Source: Verrucomicrobiota bacterium
GTDB taxonomy: Bacteria > Verrucomicrobiota > Verrucomicrobiia > Limisphaerales > UBA1096
Reading direction: 5' to 3'
NCBI GenBank assembly: GCA_003972865.1
Contig: QOAX01000086.1
Location: 1-10,073 of the forward strand
DNA length: 10,073 nucleotides
Shown here piece after piece: positions 1 through 5,532 of this stretch. The notes beneath the pieces are model-generated. The model did not search any database. It had not been told where the DNA came from and saw only the letters and a list, made by a program, of their open reading frames with translations. Within the stretch, counting starts at the first letter, position 1. Every line of letters begins with the position of its first letter. A program made the translations under genes and the position numbers.

Positions 1-26
1 GTGGTGATTGTGTTGTTCTTATCATA

Positions 27-233
27 TTATGTTGTCTTTGATGGCGTATCTTGAAAAATATCTTCTATCGATAATTCAAACAATCGAGCAACTTTGAAAG
101 CCAAAGGCAAACTGGGATCAAACTTTTCTTTTTCTATCGCATTAATAGTTTGCCTTGAAACACCCAATTCATCAGCCAAATTAGCCTGAGTCCAATCTCG
201 TTCTGCACGTAGCACCTTCAAACGATTTTTCAT
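27..233 (-). CDS. Small XRE/Cro-CI family transcriptional regulator
   Basis: A 68-residue DNA-binding protein that is almost entirely one HTH_XRE domain (about residues 4-60). The recognition unit is visible at residues 15-34, with the typical sequence TQANLADELGVSRQTINAIE. The short C-terminal tail leaves no room for a ligand or peptidase domain. I chose the ATG at 233, not an upstream ATG at 281, because MKNRLKVLRAERDWTQ is the usual beginning of these minimal regulators and because this ATG overlaps the stop codon of the upstream membrane-protein gene (ATGA, 230-233), which suggests translational coupling. The family usually represses its own operon; the palindrome at 711-728 in front of the upstream gene is the likely operator (inference). 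The codons are AT-rich, unlike the genes to the right of 961. Confidence 0.88.
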   Translation of the reverse strand: MKNRLKVLRAERDWTQANLADELGVSRQTINAIEKEKFDPSLPLAFKVARLFELSIEDIFQDTPSKTT

Positions 234-655
234 TGGTATCGCCTGTTGCCCAGGATAATCCCAATACAATAAGTAAGGCACATCAAAAGAATAAGGTGTG
301 AAATTTCTGGCTCAAAAGTAATGAGTTTTATGTCTTCCAGCAGTTCATAGCTAACGCCAACCACTAATCCAACGCCCAGTGATAGTGCCATAGCATCAAG
401 TTGAATCTTTCTCTGTAATTCATCCAGCCCTAGTAAATATTGTCTAAACATCCTAATCATTCCAAAGCCTATACCCAAGTGTATCAGGACTCCGAGAATA
501 GTTGGTAAGGTATTGAAATCCCAAAGGAATCTGGGGCCAAAAGCAGCCCCCGCAGTTGCCAATACCCAAGCACCCGTCCAACACCCAAGACGCAGTGTGT
601 TTTTTTTAGTGCGAGCTGTTAAATCACACGTATCGGTTATTATTTTTTTAGTCAT
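230..655 (-). CDS. Small four-helix membrane protein paired with the XRE regulator
   Basis: A 141-residue protein of unknown function. Four hydrophobic segments are visible at about residues 25-42, 51-70, 89-106 and 119-136, joined by short loops, so it should sit in the inner membrane. The loop between helices 2 and 3 holds LLGLDELQRKIQLDAMAL, a charged amphipathic stretch. I recall similar LDELQR-IQL motifs in other small uncharacterised membrane proteins of Proteobacteria, but cannot name a family. The start at 655 has an AGGG about ten bases upstream. The gene is first in a two-gene unit: its TGA overlaps the regulator's ATG. A membrane protein cotranscribed with a minimal XRE repressor is a common bacterial arrangement in which the regulator controls the pair; its physiological role cannot be read from the sequence. 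Confidence 0.8.
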   Translation of the reverse strand: MTKKIITDTCDLTARTKKNTLRLGCWTGAWVLATAGAAFGPRFLWDFNTLPTILGVLIHLGIGFGMIRMFRQYLLGLDELQRKIQLDAMALSLGVGLVVGVSYELLEDIKLITFEPEISHLILLMCLTYCIGIILGNRRYQ

Positions 656-688
656 AGCTTTTTACCCTAAAGAGGACGTAAAGAGGTG

Positions 689-716
689 AATTTAAGCTCC
701 GCATTTCAAATGTAAA
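689..716 (-). promoter_or_regulatory. Predicted sigma-70 promoter of the membrane protein/regulator pair
   Basis: Read on the minus strand, TTTACA (711-716, one mismatch to the -35 consensus) is followed by 16 bases and then TAAATT (689-694, four of six matches to the -10 consensus). The predicted transcript start near 682 leaves a leader of about 27 bases before the ATG at 655. The -35 box is one half of the palindrome at 711-728, so a bound repressor would cover it. Confidence 0.5.
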
Positions 717-728
717 GTATATTTTACA
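711..728. promoter_or_regulatory. Palindromic operator, probable binding site of the XRE regulator
   Basis: An 18-base near-perfect palindrome, TGTAAAGTATATTTTACA: only positions 7 and 12 fail to pair. The dyad TGTAAA-N6-TTTACA is of the size and AT-rich type bound by dimers of small XRE repressors. It lies 56-73 bases upstream of the membrane-protein ATG and overlaps the predicted -35 box, which fits negative autoregulation. That the adjacent regulator binds here is inference from position. Confidence 0.6.
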
Positions 729-831
729 AATAGTTTAGCGTACTTGATATTTCGAGTGAAAAAGGTTTTCATCGGCAGAAAGCTTTGGGACAGAGATGGT
801 TAAAGCCTTGAAGCAAAAGTTTGTGCTTGGG

Positions 832-866
832 CAAAAAGAAGGGCACTGCGCTTATGCATAGTGCCC
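832..866 (-). terminator. Intrinsic terminator, minus strand
   Basis: Positions 841-866 form an 11-bp stem (GGGCACTATGC against GCGCAGTGCCC, with one G-U pair and one mismatch) around a four-base loop. On the minus strand it is followed at once by TTCTTTTT (832-840). On the plus strand no U-run follows, so the direction is clear. It would stop transcripts coming from the right, either from the sulfatase or from the gene whose 3' end may remain at 898-960. Confidence 0.7.
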
Positions 867-897
867 AATAAACACTGATTTTATTGCTTAAATTTAA

Positions 898-960
898 TTA
901 ACCACCAAGTTTTTGGAAGTTACGAGCAACTGAGCAGGCGTTGTCGTTGGCAAGACAGCG
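898..960 (-). pseudogene. Possible 3' remnant of an unidentified gene
   Basis: Immediately after the sulfatase stop codon, minus-strand codons 960-898 read RCLANDNACSVARNFQKLGG and then TAA. The peptide looks like a real protein C-terminus: mixed composition, good codons, a stop about 30 bases before a well-formed terminator. That is the normal layout of a gene's end. No start or upstream body exists; it begins where the GC-rich DNA begins, so it may be the tail of a gene cut at that junction. It is in the same frame as the sulfatase, so it could also be read-through sequence. A second open frame over the same bases (ending NLVVN) weakens the case. I do not recognise the family. Confidence 0.3.
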
Positions 961-2466
961 TTAGTTTTGTCGCTGCTTTTTTTGTTGGACGGCTTTGCGC
1001 CTGGCTTGAGCCTCGGCGCGTTTGCGGTTTTGCTCCTTTTTGTAGTTGGCGACGAGTGATGGGTCGTATTCGCCGCCGTACTCGTCGCGCAGTGTGTTGC
1101 AGCGTTTGCGCAGGCGCTTGAGGATTTTAGCGTGCGCTGAATCGTCGGCGAGGTTCTGCAACTGATCCGGGTCTATTCGCAGGTCGTGCAGGTATTCATA
1201 CGGCGGTTCCTGCTGGAAGTAGCGGGCGTAAACGTAGCGGCGGCCCCTCACACCCTCCCACTTGGGAATGGTGGCATTTTCCATCAGGTGCTCGCAGAAG
1301 GTGTCTTTGCGCCAGTCGTTCGGTGAGTTGCCGTTCACGATGGGCTGCAGGCTGCGGCCCTGATAATGCCCGGGCACTTTGGCACCAGCGTAGCTAAGAA
1401 TGGTCGGTGCAATATCGGTGTTGAGCGCCATTTGGCCGGCCACTTTGCCGCGTTGTTTTTTTGCGGCGCGCGGATCGTAAATAATCAGCGGCACACGAAG
1501 CGACTCCTCGTAGTGCGACCATTTTCCGGCGAAACCGCGCTGGCCCTCGTAGTAGCCGTTGTCGCCTGAGAAGATGATGATGGTGTTGTCGGCCACACCC
1601 ACTTTGTCGAGGTGCTGGATCACGCGGTTCATGACGTTGTCGATGCCGCTGATCATGCGGTGGTTCGCCCGGAGATTGGTCGCGTATTTTTCCGGCGTGT
1701 CCCAGCGCCAAAAGTAGCGGATGCGGTTCATCGAATCCTTCATGAACTGCGGGTGGCTCTGAAAAATATTCGGGTCGGACAGCCGTGGCGCGTTGATCTC
1801 GACATCCTCGTACATGCCGTCAACCGCCTTTGGCCAGGGGAAGTGCCCGATGCCCGGTCGCTTGTCACCGTCCTCGGCATGGGCGGCGTTGAAGCTGACC
1901 GACAGACAAAACGGGGCGTCGCCCTTTTGTTGGTTGATAAACTCGATCGCGCGGTCGCCGGCCAGTTCGGACTCGTGGCGCAGCGAGCCATCCAGCTGCT
2001 TTTTCAAATAGGGGTTGCGGCCAATTGGCTGGAAGAAGTCAAACATCGCCTCGCGGTCGGCCTGGGCGATGTTGACGCCGAACTTGCCAATGAAGCCGGT
2101 GCGATAGCCGGCTCCGCGCAGCACTGCCGGATAGCTCGCCTGGCTGAATTTGCCAGCGATCGGCGGCGTGCCGAAGGTGAACTGGTGCGTCCGCTCGTAA
2201 AGGCCGGTCAGGAGGGTGGCCCGGCTGGCAGCGCAGATCGACGTGGTGACGAACATGTTGCTGAAACGCACCCCCTGCGCGGCCAGGCGATCCATCGTCG
2301 GCGTTTTCAAAAACGGATGCCCGGCGCAACCCATGCGGTCCCAGCGATGGTCGTCAGACAGGAAAAAGATGATGTTCGGCCGATCTGCGGCCTTGGCCAA
2401 GGCGTCTGCCGGGGAAACGAGCAAAAAGGCAACAAGCCCCGTCAGCCAAGCGAATGGAGTTCTCAT
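961..2466 (-). CDS. Secreted formylglycine-dependent sulfatase (S1 family)
   Basis: A 501-residue exported sulfatase that should hydrolyse sulfate esters, probably on a polysaccharide or glycan. A signal peptide is evident: MRTP, a hydrophobic core at residues 5-19 and small residues for cleavage near 20-26. Alkaline-phosphatase-fold landmarks are in order: metal ligands D38-D39 (SDDH), nucleophile C78 in SICAASRATLLTG (to be converted to formylglycine), K128 (IGKFG), H196 (AAHAED), D302-N303 (SGDNG) and K315 (GKWSH). The core motif is C-x-A-x-R, a known variant of C-x-P-x-R. The last 27 residues are rich in K, R, Q and A. I set the start at the ATG at 2466 because it opens the signal peptide; the frame stays open further upstream only through the divergent rplU gene. 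No maturase or transporter lies nearby, so the substrate is unknown. Confidence 0.92.
   Translation of the reverse strand: MRTPFAWLTGLVAFLLVSPADALAKAADRPNIIFFLSDDHRWDRMGCAGHPFLKTPTMDRLAAQGVRFSNMFVTTSICAASRATLLTGLYERTHQFTFGTPPIAGKFSQASYPAVLRGAGYRTGFIGKFGVNIAQADREAMFDFFQPIGRNPYLKKQLDGSLRHESELAGDRAIEFINQQKGDAPFCLSVSFNAAHAEDGDKRPGIGHFPWPKAVDGMYEDVEINAPRLSDPNIFQSHPQFMKDSMNRIRYFWRWDTPEKYATNLRANHRMISGIDNVMNRVIQHLDKVGVADNTIIIFSGDNGYYEGQRGFAGKWSHYEESLRVPLIIYDPRAAKKQRGKVAGQMALNTDIAPTILSYAGAKVPGHYQGRSLQPIVNGNSPNDWRKDTFCEHLMENATIPKWEGVRGRRYVYARYFQQEPPYEYLHDLRIDPDQLQNLADDSAHAKILKRLRKRCNTLRDEYGGEYDPSLVANYKKEQNRKRAEAQARRKAVQQKKQRQN
2392..2401. repeat. CTTGGCCAAG iterated palindrome, copy in the sulfatase gene
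   Basis: Perfect 10-base palindrome inside the signal-peptide end of the sulfatase, where TTG GCC AAG encodes Leu-Ala-Lys (residues 23-25). Confidence 0.8.
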
Positions 2467-2475
2467 GCGGGCCGG

Positions 2476-2504
2476 ACTATAAACTTGGCCAAGCGCCTGG
2501 CCAA
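2476..2504 (-). promoter_or_regulatory. Predicted sigma-70 promoter of the sulfatase
   Basis: On the minus strand TTGGCC (2499-2504, four of six matches to TTGACA) is separated by exactly 17 bases from TATAGT (2476-2481, five of six matches to TATAAT). Transcription should begin near 2469-2470, only a few bases before the ATG at 2466, so the message would be nearly leaderless. No Shine-Dalgarno sequence is seen before this ATG. The -35 box and spacer are made of the TTGGCCAAG tandem repeat at 2484-2507, so the repeat may have created the promoter or may be a binding site over it. Confidence 0.5.
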
Positions 2505-2507
2505 GCG
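2484..2507. repeat. Two tandem 12-base units with the iterated palindrome, in the divergent intergenic region
   Basis: CTTGGCCAAGCG (2484-2495) is followed directly by CCTGGCCAAGCG (2496-2507), identical at 11 of 12 positions. The first unit contains the full CTTGGCCAAG palindrome. The pair overlaps the -35 box and spacer of the predicted sulfatase promoter. It is one of two intergenic locations of the palindrome in the window. Confidence 0.75.
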
Positions 2508-2580
2508 GGGCTTTTTCGCCGCTCAAGGCAGATAGGGGCCAAAAAGCCGCAAAACGGCCCAAAAAAGAGCGTAACAGTGG

Positions 2581-2609
2581 TTGACACGAGGCGGAGGTTC
2601 TGGTCTGCT
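2581..2609 (+). promoter_or_regulatory. Predicted sigma-70 promoter of rplU-rpmA
   Basis: A perfect -35 box TTGACA (2581-2586) is followed after 17 bases by TCTGCT (2604-2609), which has three of six -10 matches but is preceded by TG one base away (2601-2602), an extended -10 feature. A-rich DNA lies just upstream (2559-2568). The predicted start near 2616 leaves only about ten bases before the rplU ATG. The -35 is strong; the -10 is the weak part. Confidence 0.55.
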
Positions 2610-2626
2610 TCGCGCCCTTTTTGGAG

Positions 2627-2938
2627 ATGTACGCGGTAGTAAAAACGGGAGGCAAGCAATACAAGGTGACCGAGGGCGCCACCATCGAGGTGAATCGCGT
2701 GAGCGTTGACGAGGGCAGTGCCGTGACCATCGACACGGTGCTGATGGTGAACCAGGACGGCTCCGTGAAGATCGGTACTCCGACGATTGACGGCGCCAAG
2801 GTCGAGGCCGAGGTGGTTCGGCACACGCGAGGCCCGAAGCTCGTGATCTGGAAAATGAAGCGCCGCAAGGGTTACCGCAACAAGAACGGGCACCGGCAGG
2901 ATCTTTCCATTCTCAAGATCAACAAAATCAGCGCATAA
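2627..2938 (+). CDS. rplU: 50S ribosomal protein bL21
   Basis: A 103-residue protein, the usual size of bL21, which binds 23S rRNA in the large subunit. The N-terminus MYAVVKTGGKQYKVTEG is the family's hallmark, and the C-terminal stretch KMKRRKGYRNKNGHRQ is the basic rRNA-binding tail with the conserved Y-R-x-K-x-GHRQ pattern. I chose the ATG at 2627 over an in-frame TTG at 2621 because bL21 proteins begin at MYAV. A GGAG at 2623-2626 touches the ATG directly, too close for ordinary Shine-Dalgarno pairing. The gene is divergent from the sulfatase, has its own predicted promoter, and is followed after three bases by rpmA. Confidence 0.97.
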   Translation: MYAVVKTGGKQYKVTEGATIEVNRVSVDEGSAVTIDTVLMVNQDGSVKIGTPTIDGAKVEAEVVRHTRGPKLVIWKMKRRKGYRNKNGHRQDLSILKINKISA

Positions 2939-2941
2939 GAC

Positions 2942-3202
2942 ATGGCACACAAGAAAGGACAAGGCAGTTCCCGCAACGGTCGCGACAGCGCAAGCAAGCG
3001 GCTGGGCGTCAAGAAATTCGGTGGGCAGTCGGTGATCGCCGGCAACATTCTCGTTCGCCAGCGCGGCACCAAGTTCACCGCCGGGCGCAACGTGGGCCAG
3101 GGGCGCGACTGGACGCTGTTCGCGCTGGCCGATGGCCGCGTGCAGTTCGACAAGAGCGGTCGCCGCATCAACGTGGTTTCCGAGGAAGCCGCGGCAAACT
3201 AG
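2942..3202 (+). CDS. rpmA: 50S ribosomal protein bL27
   Basis: An 86-residue bL27, normal length. The N-terminus MAHKKGQGSSRNGRDS matches the family's flexible arm that reaches the peptidyl-transferase centre, and the core shows QSVIAGNILVRQRGTKF and the glycine-rich GRNVGQGRDWTLFAL. There is no extra N-terminal peptide of the type cleaved by Prp in Firmicutes. It starts three bases after the rplU stop with no clear Shine-Dalgarno sequence, so it is probably translated by coupling to rplU. A strong terminator follows 21 bases after its stop codon. Confidence 0.97.
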   Translation: MAHKKGQGSSRNGRDSASKRLGVKKFGGQSVIAGNILVRQRGTKFTAGRNVGQGRDWTLFALADGRVQFDKSGRRINVVSEEAAAN

Positions 3203-3223
3203 GCGAGAGCGCTGAAAATTTTG

Positions 3224-3257
3224 AATGGCGGGGCATCGGCCTCGCCATTTTTGTTTT
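3224..3257 (+). terminator. Intrinsic terminator after rplU-rpmA
   Basis: AATGGCGGGGC (3224-3234) pairs with GCCTCGCCATT (3239-3249) in an 11-bp stem with a single G-U pair and the tetraloop ATCG, followed by TTTGTTTT (3250-3257). This is a textbook rho-independent terminator. It ends 38 bases before the obgE ATG, so obgE must rely on read-through or on a promoter that I cannot identify in the 37 bases between. Confidence 0.88.
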
Positions 3258-3294
3258 GAACCGGCTCACCCGCTGGGCCGGGCATCTCACCACG

Positions 3295-4413
3295 ATGTTC
3301 GTCGATTCAGTCAAGGTTCAGGCCAGGGCCGGCAAGGGCGGCAACGGATGCATTGCATTTTCGCATGAACCGTTCAAGCCCAAGGGCGGGCCGTGCGGTG
3401 GCGACGGCGGCAAAGGGGGCGATGTCATCCTGCAGGCCAACCACGACATCAACAATCTTATCGCGCAGTTTTATTCGCCGCATCTCCACGCCAAGGACGG
3501 GCGGCCCGGCGAGGGCAAGGGCAAGACCGGGCGCGGCGGCAAGAAGCTCATCGTCAAGGTGCCGTGCGGCACGCTGGTGTGGAAACTTCCGCCGCCCAAG
3601 CCAAAGGCCGGGGAGCAGGACGTGGCCGAGCACCGCACGCTTGAAGCGGAAGCGCTCGAGATCAATCTTGGGACACAACCGGAGGAGCTGCCCGAGTCCG
3701 AGTTGACGGAGCCGGAAGTCATCGCCGACCTGACCGGGCATGGGCAGCAGTTCGTGCTGTGTGCCGGGGGGCGCGGTGGGAAGGGCAACATGCATTTTAC
3801 CACCTCGACCCGGCAGGCGCCGCGCTTTGCGCAGGACGGTGTACCCGGCGAGGAAGGCCAGTACCGGTTCGAGTTGCGCCTGCTCGCCGAGATCGGCCTC
3901 GTCGGCTACCCGAACGCCGGCAAGTCCACCCTGCTCTCCGCCATCTCCTCGGCCCAGCCGAAGATTGCCGCCTACCCGTTCACCACGCTGCACCCGAATG
4001 TCGGCATCGTGGAGTTCGCCGACTACAGCCGGCTGACCGTGTGCGACATCCCGGGAATCATCGATGGGGCGCACGACAATGTCGGCCTTGGCCACGCGTT
4101 CTTGAGGCACATCCTGCGCTGCCGCGCGCTCGTTCTGCTGATCGACATGGCGGGCACCGACGAACGCGAGCCGTGGGAGGACTACAAGCAACTGCTCACC
4201 GAGCTGGAGTTGTACGACCCGGCGCTGCTCAACCGCCCGCGCCTTGTCGCCGCCAACAAGATGGATGAGGAGGCCGCGCCGGAAAAACTCAAGGCGTTCC
4301 GGGCCAAGCTTGGCCGGGTGGACATCGTGGAAATCTCCGCCGCGTTCGACCTTGGCCTTGAGGAGTTGAAAAACAAGATGCAACAGATTGTTGCCGCAAC
4401 AAGTGAAAGTTAA
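3295..4413 (+). CDS. obgE: Obg-family GTPase, ribosome assembly
   Basis: A 372-residue GTPase of the Obg/CgtA family, which binds the large ribosomal subunit and links its maturation to growth and stress. The glycine-rich Obg fold is at residues 1-200 (KGGNGCIAFSHEPFKPKGGP, then GGDGGKGGDV). The GTPase domain follows with G1 GYPNAGKST (204-212), PFTT switch I (228-231), G3 DIPG (251-254), G4 NKMD (321-324) and G5 SAA (348-350). The C-terminal OCT domain of B. subtilis Obg is absent. About 40 extra residues (roughly 98-139, acidic and Pro/Glu-rich) interrupt the Obg fold between VPCGTLVWKL and VIADLTGHG. I chose the ATG at 3295 because MFVDSVKVQARAGKGG is the typical start; an in-frame TTG at 3256 lies inside the upstream terminator. 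No Shine-Dalgarno sequence is evident. ychF starts three bases after its stop. Confidence 0.96.
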   Translation: MFVDSVKVQARAGKGGNGCIAFSHEPFKPKGGPCGGDGGKGGDVILQANHDINNLIAQFYSPHLHAKDGRPGEGKGKTGRGGKKLIVKVPCGTLVWKLPPPKPKAGEQDVAEHRTLEAEALEINLGTQPEELPESELTEPEVIADLTGHGQQFVLCAGGRGGKGNMHFTTSTRQAPRFAQDGVPGEEGQYRFELRLLAEIGLVGYPNAGKSTLLSAISSAQPKIAAYPFTTLHPNVGIVEFADYSRLTVCDIPGIIDGAHDNVGLGHAFLRHILRCRALVLLIDMAGTDEREPWEDYKQLLTELELYDPALLNRPRLVAANKMDEEAAPEKLKAFRAKLGRVDIVEISAAFDLGLEELKNKMQQIVAATSES

Positions 4414-4416
4414 TTC

Positions 4417-5520
4417 ATGCTGAGAACCGGAATCGTCGGTCTGCCCAACGTTGGCAAGTCCACCCTGTTCAACGCCGTCACCCGCACCCGCAAGGCGGAG
4501 TCGGCAAACTATCCGTTCTGCACCATCGACCCCAACGTCGGCGTCGTGAACGTGCCGGATGCGCGGCTCGAAAAAATCGCGGCTATCTCCAACTCCGGGC
4601 AGATCATCCCGGCCTCCGTGGAGTTCGTCGACATCGCCGGGCTGGTGAAGGGCGCCTCCGACGGCGAGGGGCTCGGCAACCAGTTCCTGAGCCACATCCG
4701 CGAAGTGGACGCCATCGTGCACGTGGTGCGCTGTTTCGAGGACGGCGACATCCATCACGTCGAGGGCAGCATCGATCCCGTGCGCGACATCGAGACGATT
4801 TCCACCGAGTTGATCCTCGCGGACCTCGAGGCGGTCCAGCGGCGGCGCGACAAGCTGAACAAGGAAGCCAAGCGCCGCGACAAGGAGGCGGCGGCGCTGG
4901 TGGCGATCATCGACAGGGTCGAGCCGCACCTTGCCGAGGGCAAACCGGCGATCACCTGTGAGTTGACCGACGACGAAGCCGCCTTGGCCAAGCGACTGTT
5001 CCTGCTCTCGGCCAAGCCGACGTTGTTCGCCGCGAACCTGAGGGACACCGAGCTGGCCGATGCCGAGTCCAACCCGCACATCGTCAAGGTCCGCGATTAT
5101 GCCGCGGAGCATCATGGCTGCGAGACGCTGGCGATCAGCGCGCAGATCGAGAGCGAGCTGGCGGATTTGTCCGAGGATGAGGCGGGTGAGTTTCTTGCCG
5201 AGATGGGCGTGACCGAGAGCGGCGCCGGGCAGTTGATTCACAAGACCTACTCGCTGCTTGGCCTGCAAACCTTTTTCACCACCGGCGAGAAGCAAACACG
5301 GGCCTGGACGATTCACATCGGCGACACCGCGCCCAAGGCGGCCGGCGTCATCCACGGCGATTTTGAGCGTGGCTTCATCAAGGCCGAGACCGTATCGTAC
5401 GCCGACTTGGTTGCGTGTGGCTCGATTGCTGCTGCCCGCGACAAGGGCGTGTACCGGATGGAAGGCAAGGAATACGTCGTGCAGGAAGGCGACGTGATGC
5501 TGATTAAATTCAACGTCTGA
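4417..5520 (+). CDS. ychF: YchF/OLA1 family redox-regulated ATPase
   Basis: A 367-residue P-loop NTPase of the universally conserved YchF/OLA1 group, normally about 363 residues. Family members bind ribosomes and usually prefer ATP. G1 is GLPNVGKST (8-16), switch I contains NYPFCTIDPNVG (31-42) and G3 is DIAG (72-75). A helical coiled-coil insert spans about 130-200 (arginine/lysine-rich around 141-157), and a TGS domain fills 285-367, ending in the usual VVQEGDVMLIKFNV. At the nucleotide-specificity motif, where the family carries NxxE, this protein reads NLRD (207-210). The gene begins three bases after obgE and ends 12 bases before the nifS-like gene, so the three are probably one transcript. 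It contains one copy of the iterated palindrome, encoding Leu-Ala-Lys. Confidence 0.96.
   Translation: MLRTGIVGLPNVGKSTLFNAVTRTRKAESANYPFCTIDPNVGVVNVPDARLEKIAAISNSGQIIPASVEFVDIAGLVKGASDGEGLGNQFLSHIREVDAIVHVVRCFEDGDIHHVEGSIDPVRDIETISTELILADLEAVQRRRDKLNKEAKRRDKEAAALVAIIDRVEPHLAEGKPAITCELTDDEAALAKRLFLLSAKPTLFAANLRDTELADAESNPHIVKVRDYAAEHHGCETLAISAQIESELADLSEDEAGEFLAEMGVTESGAGQLIHKTYSLLGLQTFFTTGEKQTRAWTIHIGDTAPKAAGVIHGDFERGFIKAETVSYADLVACGSIAAARDKGVYRMEGKEYVVQEGDVMLIKFNV
4983..4992. repeat. CTTGGCCAAG iterated palindrome, copy in ychF
   Basis: Perfect 10-base palindrome; TTG GCC AAG encodes Leu-Ala-Lys at residues 190-192 of YchF, followed by CG to make TTGGCCAAGCG. Confidence 0.8.
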
Positions 5521-5532
5521 CCGGCCAAGCCG

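Larger units (their letters stand above)
656..897. other. Non-coding AT-rich spacer
   Basis: No credible gene on either strand. It holds the promoter and operator of the leftward pair (689-728) and a minus-strand terminator (832-866). Between 729 and 831 I see nothing recognisable. With the possible gene remnant at 898-960 it makes about 300 bases without an intact gene. Confidence 0.6.

Noticed and set aside
930..975. Integron attC site or phage attachment site at the junction
   Set aside because: GTTAG and CAACG motifs are present, but they do not form the paired R'/R'' cores of attC; there is no integrase, tRNA gene or flanking direct repeat.
1612..2535. A 307-codon plus-strand frame opposite the sulfatase
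   Set aside because: It is the antisense shadow of the sulfatase, whose catalytic residues and signal peptide fix the coding strand; no domain is seen in the frame.
2546..2567. Terminator for a minus-strand transcript at GCCG-CAAAA-CGGC
   Set aside because: The stem is only four base pairs and no gene upstream on that strand would need it.
2467..2868. Longer sulfatase reading from 2868, with 134 more residues
   Set aside because: The extension runs antisense through rplU and the divergent promoter region and would bury the signal peptide.
3256..3294. Earlier TTG start for obgE
   Set aside because: It begins inside the rpmA terminator and adds 13 residues not seen in Obg proteins, which start at MFVD-like sequence.
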